The notes under the pieces are model-generated. The model did not search any database. It worked only from the letters and a program-made list of their open reading frames with translations, and was not told where the DNA came from. The position numbers and the translations under genes are program-made. This document shows, one piece after another, positions 42,918-52,754 of a stretch of 64,000 bases of DNA. Every line of letters begins with the position of its first letter. Within the stretch, counting starts at the first letter, position 1. Location: assembly GCA_965205535.1 (NCBI GenBank), contig CBDBHH010000005.1, positions 2,728,001 through 2,792,000 on the forward strand. The letters run 5' to 3'. Source of the DNA: UBA8079 sp965205535 (GTDB lineage: Bacteria > Pseudomonadota > Alphaproteobacteria > UBA6615).

Positions 42918-44489
42918 TTAGCGGTGTGCGACGGATGTGTCGGCCTGGCGCAACAAAGACGTATAGAGCCCATGATCCTCGATGATTGCGCTCGCCAGCG
43001 CGACATCGACATCCGGTGACCCGCCGTCGGACGGGCAAATCCGTCGTAGTCCGGCCCGGTCGGCGGCATCGGTATTCCCGGTGGCACGCCAGTTTCCAAA
43101 CTGCCCTGCGAGGACGTTTTGTCCATCTCTCACGGCCGGGACCAATGCGTCCGCCGACTTCAGATCACCCCCGCCATGTGTACACACGGTCGGCAGAACG
43201 CCCAGTTCATGGATGCGATATCCGGATGGTGCGAGGATTCGTGACCAGGTGAGGGTCATTTCGCCATTGTTCGGCAGACGCAGCACGGATTGCACCGTTC
43301 CCTTTCCGAATGAATTGGTTCCGATAACGACCGCGCGGCCGTGATCCTGCATTGCCGCAGTGACGACTTCAGCCGCAGACGCCGAATTGCCGTTGATCAG
43401 GACGACGATCGGTCGCTGCGCGGTTTCGTCTCCCTGCGTAGCGGAGAAAGCCTGCAGGCTGTTGGGGTGGCGGCCGCGGGTGGCAATGATGTTGCCGGTC
43501 TCCAGGAATATATCCGCGACGTCGATGGATACGTCCAGCCGGCCTCCCGGGTTCGAACGCAGGTCGAGGACAAAACCTGTCGGCGGGCCGGCGGGATTCT
43601 GCATCTGCTTGCGCACATGTCGGCGAAGATCCTTCGCAGAATCGACATTGAAGCCGATCAGGCGAATAACCGCGATGCCGTTTTCGCGCTGCGTCTCTAC
43701 GGTCTCGGGAACCACGTGCTGGCGTCTTAACACGATCGGGATGGGTAGGGCGGAACCGTTGCGTGCAACCGAGAAGCTCACCGGGCTGTTGACCGGTCCG
43801 CGCAGGGCTTCGATGAGCCGGCGCTGCTTCCAGTCGGCGATCGACTGTCCCTCGACATGGGTGATCCGGTCCTGATCGAGCACGCCGGCATTGTCGGCCG
43901 GGCCTCCAGGGGTGACCGACAGGATCAGTGCGTCTTTCTCTTCCATGGCGATGGTAACGCCGATGCCGCCGAAACCGTCGCGAAAAGCGCGTTTTTCGTT
44001 GGCAGTTTCGGCATCGTCATATCGCGAAAATTTATCCAGCGGCGAGAGTATGCCGTCGAAAACGGCCTTGAAGACGGTCTCGGCGCGCGCGTCCGCGAGC
44101 GACGGCGAGGCATCTCGTGCGATCGATATCGCGTCGACTGTTGTCTGACTCCACGCCTCGGGATCTTCATTTCGTGGTGTGGCAAGGCGCCCCACCGTCC
44201 GGTTTCGATAGAGAACTTCGATGTCCTGGTCGGCGCTGCGAACATCGAGATGGGAATCGATCTGATGCAATCCGGCCAGTCCACTCAGACTCAGATCCCG
44301 GAGCGATACCGTGGAGATATACCGGTCGGTGATAAAGCTGTAGCCCGAATCGAACATGTCGCGGCTGTAGCTTTCCGAATACCCGGCCTCGACATCTGAC
44401 CCGAGCTGTACGCAAGCCGCCAGAACGAGGGCAGCGGCCCCCAGGGCAATTCCGCGAACCAACGTGAATTTCTTCTTCAAGTCATTCAT
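42918..44489 (-). CDS. S41-family C-terminal processing peptidase, lipoprotein
   Basis: 523 residues from ATG 44489; a GTG three codons upstream is possible. A lipobox (VLAAC, near residue 27) anchors it to the envelope. A PDZ domain (GGIGVTIAMEEKDALILSVTPGGPADNAG) precedes the protease core: FVLDLRSNPGGRLD, catalytic Ser in LINGNSASAAEVV and Lys in GTNSFGKGTVQ. It resembles CtpA/Prc proteins that trim periplasmic or lipid-linked proteins. The lipid anchor and long C-terminal extension (after LPTVC) are less usual. Confidence 0.9.
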   Translation of the reverse strand: MNDLKKKFTLVRGIALGAAALVLAACVQLGSDVEAGYSESYSRDMFDSGYSFITDRYISTVSLRDLSLSGLAGLHQIDSHLDVRSADQDIEVLYRNRTVGRLATPRNEDPEAWSQTTVDAISIARDASPSLADARAETVFKAVFDGILSPLDKFSRYDDAETANEKRAFRDGFGGIGVTIAMEEKDALILSVTPGGPADNAGVLDQDRITHVEGQSIADWKQRRLIEALRGPVNSPVSFSVARNGSALPIPIVLRRQHVVPETVETQRENGIAVIRLIGFNVDSAKDLRRHVRKQMQNPAGPPTGFVLDLRSNPGGRLDVSIDVADIFLETGNIIATRGRHPNSLQAFSATQGDETAQRPIVVLINGNSASAAEVVTAAMQDHGRAVVIGTNSFGKGTVQSVLRLPNNGEMTLTWSRILAPSGYRIHELGVLPTVCTHGGGDLKSADALVPAVRDGQNVLAGQFGNWRATGNTDAADRAGLRRICPSDGGSPDVDVALASAIIEDHGLYTSLLRQADTSVAHR

Positions 44490-44572
44490 ATACTTCACAT
44501 ATCGCGCGCGCGGCGTTTGGGTAAAGGGCGGAGTCGGCAGGTCACATCGTAGCTGAAACCCGTACCATTTGG

Positions 44573-46819
44573 TTAACGTCGTTGTTGTCGCTTCTTGTGA
44601 CGCTTGTCGGGACGTTTGCGACCGGACCGGCCCTTCCGCGTGGTGTGTTTGTTTTTCTCGTTTGACGACGCGCCGCCGTCCATCAGGTCGAAGATGGACG
44701 AGCCGCGCAAACCGTCGGCTTCGGCTACGCGAATTTCAACCGCGTAGCCCAACCGGTAGGTGCCGCCACCGGGGGATTCGATCGTTTGCGTGCGTGCATC
44801 GAAGCGGGGCCGTCCGCCCGGAAGCCGCGATGCGGGAACAAACCCCTCCGCACCCTTGTCGTCGATGGCGACGAAAAGTCCCGAGCGCGTGACGCCCCGG
44901 ATGGTGCCTGTGAAATTGGATCCGATATGTCCGGCGAGGTAGGCGGCGGTGTAGCGGTCGTTGGCATCGCGTTCCGCGACAACCGCGCGGCGCTCGGTCC
45001 TGGAAATATGGTCGCCAAGATCCTCGAAGCGATTGGCCTGACTGTCATCCAGACCACCGTCACCGAGCCCCAGACCCCGGATCAGGGCGCGGTGCACCAA
45101 GAGATCGGCGTAGCGGCGGATGGGTGAGGTGAAATGGGCGTAGTCGCGCAAGCCGAGCCCGAAATGTCCGACATTGTCGGGGCTATAGGCGGCCTGCATC
45201 TGGGCACGCAGAATCAACTCGTTGACGGATCGCTCATGGGTTTCACCACGGACCCGGGCGAGGATGCCGTTGAAATCACCCGGCCGCGAGATGCCGCCGC
45301 GAGCAATCTTGATGCCGAATCCGGCCACGGCCTCGCGCAGATCTTCGAGCTTCTCGAGCGACGGTTCGTCGTGAATACGGAACATCACCGGCTGCCCACG
45401 CTTTGTGAGTTCGCGCGCCGCAGCGACGTTTGCCGCGATCATGAATTCCTCGATGAGCCGATGACTGTCGAGCCGGATAACCGGCACGATATCCGCGACC
45501 CGACCCGCGTCGTCGAGGACAACCCGGCGCTCGGGCAGTTCGAGGTCGAGCGCACCACGGACGCGCCGCGCTTCGGACAGGGCCTTGTAGGCGCCGTAAA
45601 GATTGTCCAGGTGACCCGGCGCGACAATATCCGTGTTGGCGTCACGGGCAGCCTGCACCTCTTCATAGGTCAGGCGCGCGGCGGATCGCATGAGGGCGCG
45701 GCGAAACTTGAATGACCGCAGATCGCCATCAGGCCCAATCCAGAGGTCGGCGGCCATGCAGGCGCGGTCTTCGTCGGGGCGGAGCGAACACAGGCCGTTC
45801 GAGAGCGCTTCCGGCAACATGGGAACGACAAGGTCGGGGAAGTAGGCGGAGTTGCCACGCTTGTAGGCCTCGCGGTCGAGCGGGCTGTCCGGTGTGACAT
45901 AGGCGGCGACGTCTGCGATCGCGACGACGATGTGCCAGCCGCCGTCCGTGCTTCGTGTGGTATCCGGTTCAGCGAAGACCGCGTCGTCGAAATCGCGTGC
46001 ATCGGCGCCGTCAATCGTGACCAGTGGCAAATCGCGCAGGTCCACGCGCTCGCCCAGAACCGGTGGCAGGGCGGCCTCGGCATCGGCAACGACAGCATCA
46101 GGGAACCGCACGGGAATACCGGCCCGATGGATGGCGATACGGCTAATGGCGCCGGGCGCATCGCCGGCGCCGAGATTTTCAACAATCCGCGCCTGTGTCA
46201 TGCCCTGCCGGCGGGCGGGCAGAATCTCGATGACCACCAGATCTCCATCCTGCGCCACGACATCGCTCGTGGGTGCCACGGCGAACTCGTCGCGCCGGCC
46301 CCGTTCGAGGGGAAGAATGCGGCCGCCATCCTGACCGGTCCGGTACTGGCCGACGATTGTCTCGGCTTCGCTCTGGGCTGCGCGCAGAGGTTGCGCGGTG
46401 TACCGGTTGTCGCCGCGCGGCGACATGCGTGCGAGGAAACGATCACCGGGCCCGGGGGCGGCCATACTGCGTGGTGCGCGAAGCACTTCTATTTCGGGCA
46501 GCGGCGCGTCCGCTGCGTGATCGACGGGTTTGACCTGCAGCTCGCCATCGGAATCGATCGCGACGACTTCCAGCACGACGACCGGCGGCAGGGCATCGGC
46601 GAGCCGCCAGCGCCGTCCCTGGACCCGCTCGATCCGGCCAGCTTCTTCGAGTTCACGCAAGCGATGGCGAAGCTCGGTGCGTTGGGCGCCCTTCAATGCG
46701 AAATTGCGCGCTATCTCGCGGGTGGGCTGGGCGTCGGCGGCCGACCGAAGAAAGTCCAGAAGCGCTTGCCCGTCGGGCAAGCCGCCCGCTTCCGTCTCGC
46801 TTGATTTGTGCTTGGCCAA
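44573..46819 (-). CDS. rnr: ribonuclease R
   Basis: 748 residues from TTG 46819, 9 bp after the topA stop. Order of domains: N-terminal helix-turn-helix (residues about 15-70), cold-shock/OB region, RNB catalytic domain with TIDGADARDFDDAVFAE, a long YADLLVHRALIRGLG segment and a C-terminal S1 domain (TGTIRGVTRSGLFVAIDD), then a basic tail (KGRSGRKRPDKRHKKRQQRR). The 3'-5' exonuclease degrades structured RNA. It is probably cotranscribed with topA. Confidence 0.95.
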   Translation of the reverse strand: MAKHKSSETEAGGLPDGQALLDFLRSAADAQPTREIARNFALKGAQRTELRHRLRELEEAGRIERVQGRRWRLADALPPVVVLEVVAIDSDGELQVKPVDHAADAPLPEIEVLRAPRSMAAPGPGDRFLARMSPRGDNRYTAQPLRAAQSEAETIVGQYRTGQDGGRILPLERGRRDEFAVAPTSDVVAQDGDLVVIEILPARRQGMTQARIVENLGAGDAPGAISRIAIHRAGIPVRFPDAVVADAEAALPPVLGERVDLRDLPLVTIDGADARDFDDAVFAEPDTTRSTDGGWHIVVAIADVAAYVTPDSPLDREAYKRGNSAYFPDLVVPMLPEALSNGLCSLRPDEDRACMAADLWIGPDGDLRSFKFRRALMRSAARLTYEEVQAARDANTDIVAPGHLDNLYGAYKALSEARRVRGALDLELPERRVVLDDAGRVADIVPVIRLDSHRLIEEFMIAANVAAARELTKRGQPVMFRIHDEPSLEKLEDLREAVAGFGIKIARGGISRPGDFNGILARVRGETHERSVNELILRAQMQAAYSPDNVGHFGLGLRDYAHFTSPIRRYADLLVHRALIRGLGLGDGGLDDSQANRFEDLGDHISRTERRAVVAERDANDRYTAAYLAGHIGSNFTGTIRGVTRSGLFVAIDDKGAEGFVPASRLPGGRPRFDARTQTIESPGGGTYRLGYAVEIRVAEADGLRGSSIFDLMDGGASSNEKNKHTTRKGRSGRKRPDKRHKKRQQRR

Positions 46820-46828
46820 GCCGGTTGG

Positions 46829-49510
46829 CTAATCCGCGCTCGGCGCGGGGTCTTCGTTTGCGGCAGCAGTTTTCTTGGCGGCAGGCTTTTTCGCGGTGCT
46901 CTTCTTTTTCGCTGTCGACTTTTTCTTGGCGGGTTTTTTCGCCGCCTTCTTCTTGGCCGGTGCTGCCTTGGCCTTTGCGGCCCGGGCCGCAATCAGTTCG
47001 ACGGCCACTTCGAGGGTCACATCCTGGGGATCGACGGCCTTGGGGATCGTCGCGTTGATCTTGCCGTGTTTCACATAGGGGCCATAGCGGCCGTCATGCA
47101 CGGTGACCGGCTTTTCGTCGTCGGGATGGTTGCCCAGCTCCTTGAGCGGTGCCGCGCGACCGCGCCGACCCTTGCCCTTTTCCGCGAGGACCGTGACAGC
47201 GCGATTGAGCCCGACAGTCAGAACTTCCCGCGGATCGGGCAGCGATGCGTACACAGTGCCATGTTTTACATAGGGGCCGTAGCGGCCGATGCCGGCCTGG
47301 ATGACCACCGCGTCTTCCGGATGCGGGCCGATATCACGCGGCAGAGCCAACAGGCCCAGCGCAAGTTCGAGTTCGATCTCATCCAGCGTGTAGCCATCGG
47401 GGATTGAGGTGCGTTTCGGCTTGGTCGCCTTTTTGCCTTCACCCTCGGGTTCACCCAGCTGCACATAAAGTCCGTAGGGCCCCTTGCGCAGCGTTACATC
47501 CTTGCCGGATTCCGGATCCTTGCCGAGTTCACGAGGACCGTTGGCCAGGTCGGCCGTTTCGTCGTCACCGCCATCGACGGCCAGCTTGCGGGTGTATTTG
47601 CATTCGGGATAGTTCGAGCAACCGACAAACGGACCATGCTTGCCGAGGCGCAGTCCGAGCCGACCCTCGCTGCAGGCCGGGCAAACGCGCGCGTCCGTGC
47701 CGTCTTCGCGGGTCGGGAAGAAGTGGGGGCCGAGCTCTTCGTCAAGCGCATCCAGTACCGACCGCACCCGTAATTCTGCCGTACCGTCGATGGCGGCGGA
47801 AAAATCCTGCCAGAATTCGCGCAGAACGGCCTTCCAATCGATGCGCCCGCCGGAAATGTCGTCGAGGCGCTCTTCCATGCGTGCCGTGAAGTCGTACTGC
47901 ACATATCGTTCGAAGAAGCTGCTCAGGAAACTGGTGACGAGGCGTCCCTGGTCTTCCGGTGTGAATCGCTTGCGATCGAGCTGGACATAGTTGCGGTCCT
48001 GCAGGACCTGGATGATCGAGGCGTAGGTCGACGGGCGGCCGATCCCCAGCTCTTCCATCGTCTTGACCAGGCTCGCCTCCGAGTAGCGCGGCGGGGGCTG
48101 CGTGAAATGCTGCTCCGGCGCGACGTCACGGACCGCGGCAGCCTCGCCTTCTTCGAGCGGCGGCAGGCGGCGTTCGTCGTCGTTGTCGGTGTTCTCGCCT
48201 TCGCCGTTGGCGGGGTCGTCCTTGTCTTCGCGATAAAGTTTCAGGAAACCATCGAAGGCAATCGTCTGGCCGTTGGCGCGCAGTGCCAGCTGGGCGTCGG
48301 CCGATCGCAGGTCAACGGCGACGCGGTCGATCTGGGCCTCGGCCATTTCCGACGCCATCGTGCGGCGCCAGATCAATTCGTACAGGCGGAAGAGATCACC
48401 ATCGAGCACGTTCTTCAGGCTGGCCGGCCGGCGGGACAAGTCGGTCGGGCGTATGGCTTCATGGGCTTCCTGGGCGTTCTTCGCGCGGGTCCGGTAGACG
48501 CGCGGCTTTTCGGGCAGATAGTCGTTGCCGAAATCCTGATCGATCAATTCACGACAGGAGGCGATGGCCTCCTGGCTCAGCGTGACGCTGTCGGTTCGCA
48601 TGTAGGTGATGAGGCCGACAGTCTCGCCATCGATCTCGATGCCTTCGTAAAGCCGCTGGGCGACCCGCATCGTCTGGGATGTGCCGAAGCCGAGCTTGCG
48701 CGACGCTTCCTGCTGCAGGGTCGATGTCGTGAACGGCGGCTGGGGATTGCGCCGGGTGCGCTTCTTGTCGATCGACGCGATCTTGAAACTCGCGGCCTCG
48801 ACGTCACTCTTCGCGGCGTTGGCGGCGGCTTCGTCGGCGATGTCGAAACGATCGAGTTTCTTGCCGTTACGTTCGACAAGTCGTGCCTGGTAGGGCGTGT
48901 CCTGGGCGCTGTTCAGGCCAACCTCAATCGACCAATACTCACGCGCCTTGAAGGCCTCGATTTCGGCCTCGCGCTCGCAAATGAGGCGCAGCGCCACCGA
49001 CTGCACGCGACCGGCGGAGCGGGAGCCCGGCAATTTGCGCCAGAGCACCGGCGAGAGGTTGAAGCCCACCAGGTAGTCCAGCGCGCGCCGCGCGAGATAG
49101 GCTTCCACGAGTTCGTTGTTCAACGCGCGCGGATGATTGAAGGCGTCCTGGACCGCGCCCTTGGTGATTTCGTTGAACACCACCCGCTTGACGTCGATGT
49201 CGTCGAGCAGTCCGCGATCGCGGAGAAGTTGCTCGATATGCCAGGAGATCGCCTCGCCTTCGCGATCCGGATCGGTCGCGAGATAAAGCGTGTCGGCGCC
49301 GTCGAGCGCGTCGACGATGGCGCTGACCTGTTTTTCGGAGCGGTCATCGATCGCCCAGTCCATCTCGAAATCTTCATCCGGCCGGACCGAGCCGTCTTTC
49401 GGCGGCAGGTCGCGCACATGCCCATAGGAGGCCAGCACGGTGTATGCATCACCGAGATACTTGTTGATGGTCTTGGCCTTGGAGGGCGATTCGACGACGA
49501 CGACGTTCAT
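46829..49510 (-). CDS. topA: DNA topoisomerase I
   Basis: 893 residues. The TOPRIM start (VVVESPSKAKTINKYLG) and DPDREGEAISWHI, and the catalytic Tyr in GLITYMRTDSVTLS, identify type IA topoisomerase. One four-cysteine zinc finger is visible (CPACSEGRLG ... GCSNYPECKY), followed by three topoisomerase C-terminal repeats (LRKGPYGLYVQLG, GIGRYGPYVKHG, HDGRYGPYVKHG) and a Lys/Ala-rich tail of about 45 residues, common in this class. It relaxes negative supercoils. dprA lies just upstream on the same strand. Confidence 0.97.
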   Translation of the reverse strand: MNVVVVESPSKAKTINKYLGDAYTVLASYGHVRDLPPKDGSVRPDEDFEMDWAIDDRSEKQVSAIVDALDGADTLYLATDPDREGEAISWHIEQLLRDRGLLDDIDVKRVVFNEITKGAVQDAFNHPRALNNELVEAYLARRALDYLVGFNLSPVLWRKLPGSRSAGRVQSVALRLICEREAEIEAFKAREYWSIEVGLNSAQDTPYQARLVERNGKKLDRFDIADEAAANAAKSDVEAASFKIASIDKKRTRRNPQPPFTTSTLQQEASRKLGFGTSQTMRVAQRLYEGIEIDGETVGLITYMRTDSVTLSQEAIASCRELIDQDFGNDYLPEKPRVYRTRAKNAQEAHEAIRPTDLSRRPASLKNVLDGDLFRLYELIWRRTMASEMAEAQIDRVAVDLRSADAQLALRANGQTIAFDGFLKLYREDKDDPANGEGENTDNDDERRLPPLEEGEAAAVRDVAPEQHFTQPPPRYSEASLVKTMEELGIGRPSTYASIIQVLQDRNYVQLDRKRFTPEDQGRLVTSFLSSFFERYVQYDFTARMEERLDDISGGRIDWKAVLREFWQDFSAAIDGTAELRVRSVLDALDEELGPHFFPTREDGTDARVCPACSEGRLGLRLGKHGPFVGCSNYPECKYTRKLAVDGGDDETADLANGPRELGKDPESGKDVTLRKGPYGLYVQLGEPEGEGKKATKPKRTSIPDGYTLDEIELELALGLLALPRDIGPHPEDAVVIQAGIGRYGPYVKHGTVYASLPDPREVLTVGLNRAVTVLAEKGKGRRGRAAPLKELGNHPDDEKPVTVHDGRYGPYVKHGKINATIPKAVDPQDVTLEVAVELIAARAAKAKAAPAKKKAAKKPAKKKSTAKKKSTAKKPAAKKTAAANEDPAPSAD

Positions 49511-49574
49511 GCAGAGAGGAACCCGCTTAATCTTCGTTTACTCACAAGGGCGTCTGTGTGCGGTCTGAATTTCG

Positions 49575-50696
49575 TCAGCAGGCCGCAACACGGTTGCCCG
49601 GATGCCGTTCCAAACGTCCCGCCAATTCGAGTTCGAGCAGGATTGTCCGGACGACAGGGGCGGTTAATTGGCACCGCCGCACGATTTCGTCAACCGCGAC
49701 GGGCTCGGGCGACAAACATGAAATCACGGTTTCGCGGCTATCGGTGCCCGGTGAATCGAGATCGAGAACCGGTGCATGGGAGCGTGGCGATGGTGTTTCG
49801 GGGGAAGGCGGCGCCGGTGTGACCATCGGGCGGACAGCCTCGAACACGTCTTCGGCATTGCGCACCAATACTGCCCCTTCGCGGATCAGGTGATTAGCGC
49901 CAAATGCGCGCGGATCAAGCGGAGAACCCGGGACCGCAAGCACCACACGGCCTTGTTCCCCTGCCAGTCGGGCGGTGATCAGTGAGCCGGATCGTTGGGC
50001 CGCTTCCACGACGATGATGCCCAGCGAAAGACCCGACACGATGCGGTTGCGGCGTGGAAAATGTCGGGCTTGAGGTTTCAGGCCGGGCGGCATCTCGCTG
50101 ACGATGGCGCCGGTCTCGATAATTTTTTGATAGAGAGCTTCATTTTCCGGCGGATAGACAATATCGATCCCACCCGCCATGACGGCGATCGTCGCGCCGC
50201 CGACGGCGATCGAACCGGCATGTGCCGCCGTATCGATGCCGCGCGCCAGGCCTGAGACAATGGCGACGTCCGGATCGGCTGACAGTTCGGATGCAAGAAC
50301 CTCGGCAATTCTGCGACCATTCGCCGACGCATTTCGAGCGCCGACGATGGCAATGCCGGTTCTGGTGAATGCCGAGATGTCGCCGCGAATGGAGATTACG
50401 GGTGGCGCGTCATCGATCGCGGTGAGTGCGGAGGGATAATCGGGTTCGCCGAGTGTTATGGCTTGCGCGCCCAGTTCGGCGAGGCGGTCCAGTTCCCGTT
50501 CCGCATTCTCAATGCTTCCGATCTTGATATTTCGTTTGCCGGCACGGCCGGCAAAATCGGGCAGAGCTTCAATCGCGTCTCCGGCGGAACCGAAATGATC
50601 CATCAGTTCGCGCCAGGTCACAGGCCCGATGCTTTCGGTGCGAATCAGACGCAGCCGGTCGCGGCGCTCGGATGGGGTTATCGGATTGTTGTGCAC
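49575..50696 (-). CDS. dprA: DNA processing protein DprA
   Basis: 373 residues from GTG 50696. An N-terminal helical region (RDRLRLIRTESIGPVTWRE) precedes the Rossmann-like core: IVGARNASANGRRIAEVLA, IVSGLARGIDTAAHAGSI, VMAGGIDIVYPPENEALYQK and RNRIVSGLS. A C-terminal winged helix (residues about 315-370) is the DprA_WH domain. DprA loads RecA on incoming single-stranded DNA during transformation. The order plsY-dprA-topA-rnr is conserved in many alphaproteobacteria. Confidence 0.95.
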   Translation of the reverse strand: MHNNPITPSERRDRLRLIRTESIGPVTWRELMDHFGSAGDAIEALPDFAGRAGKRNIKIGSIENAERELDRLAELGAQAITLGEPDYPSALTAIDDAPPVISIRGDISAFTRTGIAIVGARNASANGRRIAEVLASELSADPDVAIVSGLARGIDTAAHAGSIAVGGATIAVMAGGIDIVYPPENEALYQKIIETGAIVSEMPPGLKPQARHFPRRNRIVSGLSLGIIVVEAAQRSGSLITARLAGEQGRVVLAVPGSPLDPRAFGANHLIREGAVLVRNAEDVFEAVRPMVTPAPPSPETPSPRSHAPVLDLDSPGTDSRETVISCLSPEPVAVDEIVRRCQLTAPVVRTILLELELAGRLERHPGNRVAAC

Positions 50697-50729
50697 GCGG
50701 GCGAGGATGGCTCCCCGAGCGCGGGGCGG

Positions 50730-51425
50730 TCAACTCGTTGTGCCGGAGCGCTTGAGTTTGATACGTGATTCCTCGCCCTTCACGAGCCGCCGGATGTTGC
50801 CGATATGTCGCATCCAGACCAGCAGGGCCAGGAAGATGGCGATGCCGCCTGCCTGCGGTTCGCCCAGCCACCAGGCATAGGCGGGGGCAAGCGCGACGGC
50901 GAACAGCGCCGAAAGCGAGGAGTAGCGGAAAATCAGCGCGACGAGAATCCATGTCGCCAGCGCCGCCAGGCCCAACAGCCATGACAGGCCGAGGAGGACC
51001 CCCAGGGTGGTTGCGACCCCCTTGCCGCCCCGAAATCCCAGCCAGACGGGAAACAGATGGCCGAGGACGACGGCCAGTGCGGTGAAGAAGGTGACGTCCG
51101 GGCCGAAGAAGAGGTAGGGCACGAATACGGCGATATAGCCTTTCGCACCGTCCAGAAGCAGTGTTGCAGCGGCGAGTTTCTTGCTGCCGGTCCGCAACAC
51201 GTTGGTTGCGCCGATATTGCCCGAGCCGATCTCGCGGAGGTCGCCCTTGCCGGCCAGTTTGGCCAGGATCAGCCCGAAGGGGATGCTGCCGAGTATGTAG
51301 GCGCCAACGATCGGGGGCAGGAACACCTGCCAGCCATAGATCAGGTTCTTCCAGTCAGGGACCGAGAAGGTCGCCTGGAAAATACTCCAGTAGAAGATGA
51401 TCGGACTGGCACCGTCCTCGACCAT
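50730..51425 (-). CDS. plsY: glycerol-3-phosphate acyltransferase PlsY
   Basis: 231 residues, with five or more membrane segments. Conserved motifs: SIPFGLILAKLAGKGDLREIGSGNIGATNVLR (motif 1 region), LGHLFPVWLGFRGGKGVAT (motif 2) and a late VWMRHIGNIRRLVKGEE (motif 3). It transfers acyl groups from acyl phosphate to glycerol-3-phosphate, the first step of phospholipid synthesis. The first 30 residues are longer than usual, so a later start is possible. Confidence 0.93.
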   Translation of the reverse strand: MVEDGASPIIFYWSIFQATFSVPDWKNLIYGWQVFLPPIVGAYILGSIPFGLILAKLAGKGDLREIGSGNIGATNVLRTGSKKLAAATLLLDGAKGYIAVFVPYLFFGPDVTFFTALAVVLGHLFPVWLGFRGGKGVATTLGVLLGLSWLLGLAALATWILVALIFRYSSLSALFAVALAPAYAWWLGEPQAGGIAIFLALLVWMRHIGNIRRLVKGEESRIKLKRSGTTS

Positions 51426-51446
51426 GGGTGTTGCCCCCGGCTGGGT

Positions 51447-52754
51447 TTAAGACGCGTCAGTATAGATGGTTCGACCGTCGACGATGGTACGGATCACGCG
51501 GCCTTGAACGAGCCTGCCATCGAAGGGCGAGTTCTTCGACTTGGAAACGAAGTTGTCCGGCTCGATGCGGCTGGGGCGTTCCGGGTCGAAAATCGCGATG
51601 TCGGCGGCCCCGCCAACATGCAGCCTGCCGACCGGCAGGTTCAGCAGCTCGGCCGGGCGCGCGGTGACCTTGGCCAGTGCGGCTGACAATTCGAGATGAT
51701 CGTTGTGGACCAGCTCCAGGGTGAGGGCGAGCAGGCTCTCGAGGCCCGCAGCACCGAATTCCGCCTGTTCGAACGGCAGACGCTTCGATTCCTGGTCCTG
51801 GGGCAGATGGTCGGAGGCGATACAGTCGATCGTGCCGTCCGCAAGGCCCTGGACGATCGCTCGCCGGTTATCTTCGGTGCGCAGCGGCGGCGAAAGCTTG
51901 GAGAAGGTTCGGTATTCACCGACCGCGAGCTCGTTGAGCGCGAAATACGGCGGTGCTGTATCGCAGGTCACCCGCAAACCGTCCGCCTTGGCCGCACGGA
52001 TCTTCGCGACGGATTCCGCTGTCGATATATGGGCGGCGTGGTAGCGACCGCCGGTCATTTTCACCAGCGCGAGGTCCCGATCGATCATGATCGTCTCGGC
52101 TTCGCTTGGAATGCCGGGAAGGCCGAGCCGCGTGGCGAGCTCGCCGGACTGCATCACGCCGCCATTGGAAAGGCTCGCTTCCTCAGGGTGCTGAACGATC
52201 AGCGCATCGAAGGCCTGTGCGTATTTGAGCGCGCGTGACAGGGTCTTTGCGTTCGCGACGGCGCTGCGGCCATTGGTGAAGGCGACCGCGCCGGCCTGCT
52301 TCATTAGGCCCATCTCGACGATCTCGTCGCTGTCGGCGTTGCGCGTCACGGTCGCGTAGGCGAACACCTTGACCAGTTTCACGTCGCGCGCGCGCCGGGC
52401 CACGAATTCGAGAACCGAGGCATCGTCGATCGCCGGGTCGGTGTCGGGCAGGGTGACGACCGCGGTGACGCCACCGGCCGCGGCGGCGTGGCTGCCGCTC
52501 TCGATGTCTTCCTTGTGTTCGTTGCCGGGCTCGCAAAAGTCGACCCGCATATCCACGAGGCCCGGGGTCAGGACCGCGCCCTCGCAATCGACGATTTCTG
52601 TGCCGACCGGTGTCCCGGTGGCGAATATGTCAGGCCCGATCGCCATGATGCGGGCGCCATCGGCCAGGACACCGCCTTTTTCGGTGGCGGGCGCATCAAG
52701 ACCCGACGCCGGGTCAATCACCCTGGCGTTGATATAGGCGACTTTACCGGTCAT
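51447..52754 (-). CDS. pyrC: dihydroorotase-like protein lacking the HxH metal motif (PyrC', non-catalytic)
   Basis: 435 residues with the amidohydrolase fold and strong similarity to class I dihydroorotase throughout (KEDIESGSHAAAAGGVTAVV, ASDHLPQDQESKRLPFEQAEFGA, SKNSPFDGRLVQGRV). The first metal-binding pair, normally His-x-His, reads Arg70-Val71-Asp72 in GLVDMRVDFCEPG. Such pseudo-dihydroorotases occur beside pyrB, and in Pseudomonas they support the assembly or activity of aspartate carbamoyltransferase. It overlaps pyrB by 4 bp. A catalytic PyrC must be encoded elsewhere. Confidence 0.9.
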   Translation of the reverse strand: MTGKVAYINARVIDPASGLDAPATEKGGVLADGARIMAIGPDIFATGTPVGTEIVDCEGAVLTPGLVDMRVDFCEPGNEHKEDIESGSHAAAAGGVTAVVTLPDTDPAIDDASVLEFVARRARDVKLVKVFAYATVTRNADSDEIVEMGLMKQAGAVAFTNGRSAVANAKTLSRALKYAQAFDALIVQHPEEASLSNGGVMQSGELATRLGLPGIPSEAETIMIDRDLALVKMTGGRYHAAHISTAESVAKIRAAKADGLRVTCDTAPPYFALNELAVGEYRTFSKLSPPLRTEDNRRAIVQGLADGTIDCIASDHLPQDQESKRLPFEQAEFGAAGLESLLALTLELVHNDHLELSAALAKVTARPAELLNLPVGRLHVGGAADIAIFDPERPSRIEPDNFVSKSKNSPFDGRLVQGRVIRTIVDGRTIYTDAS

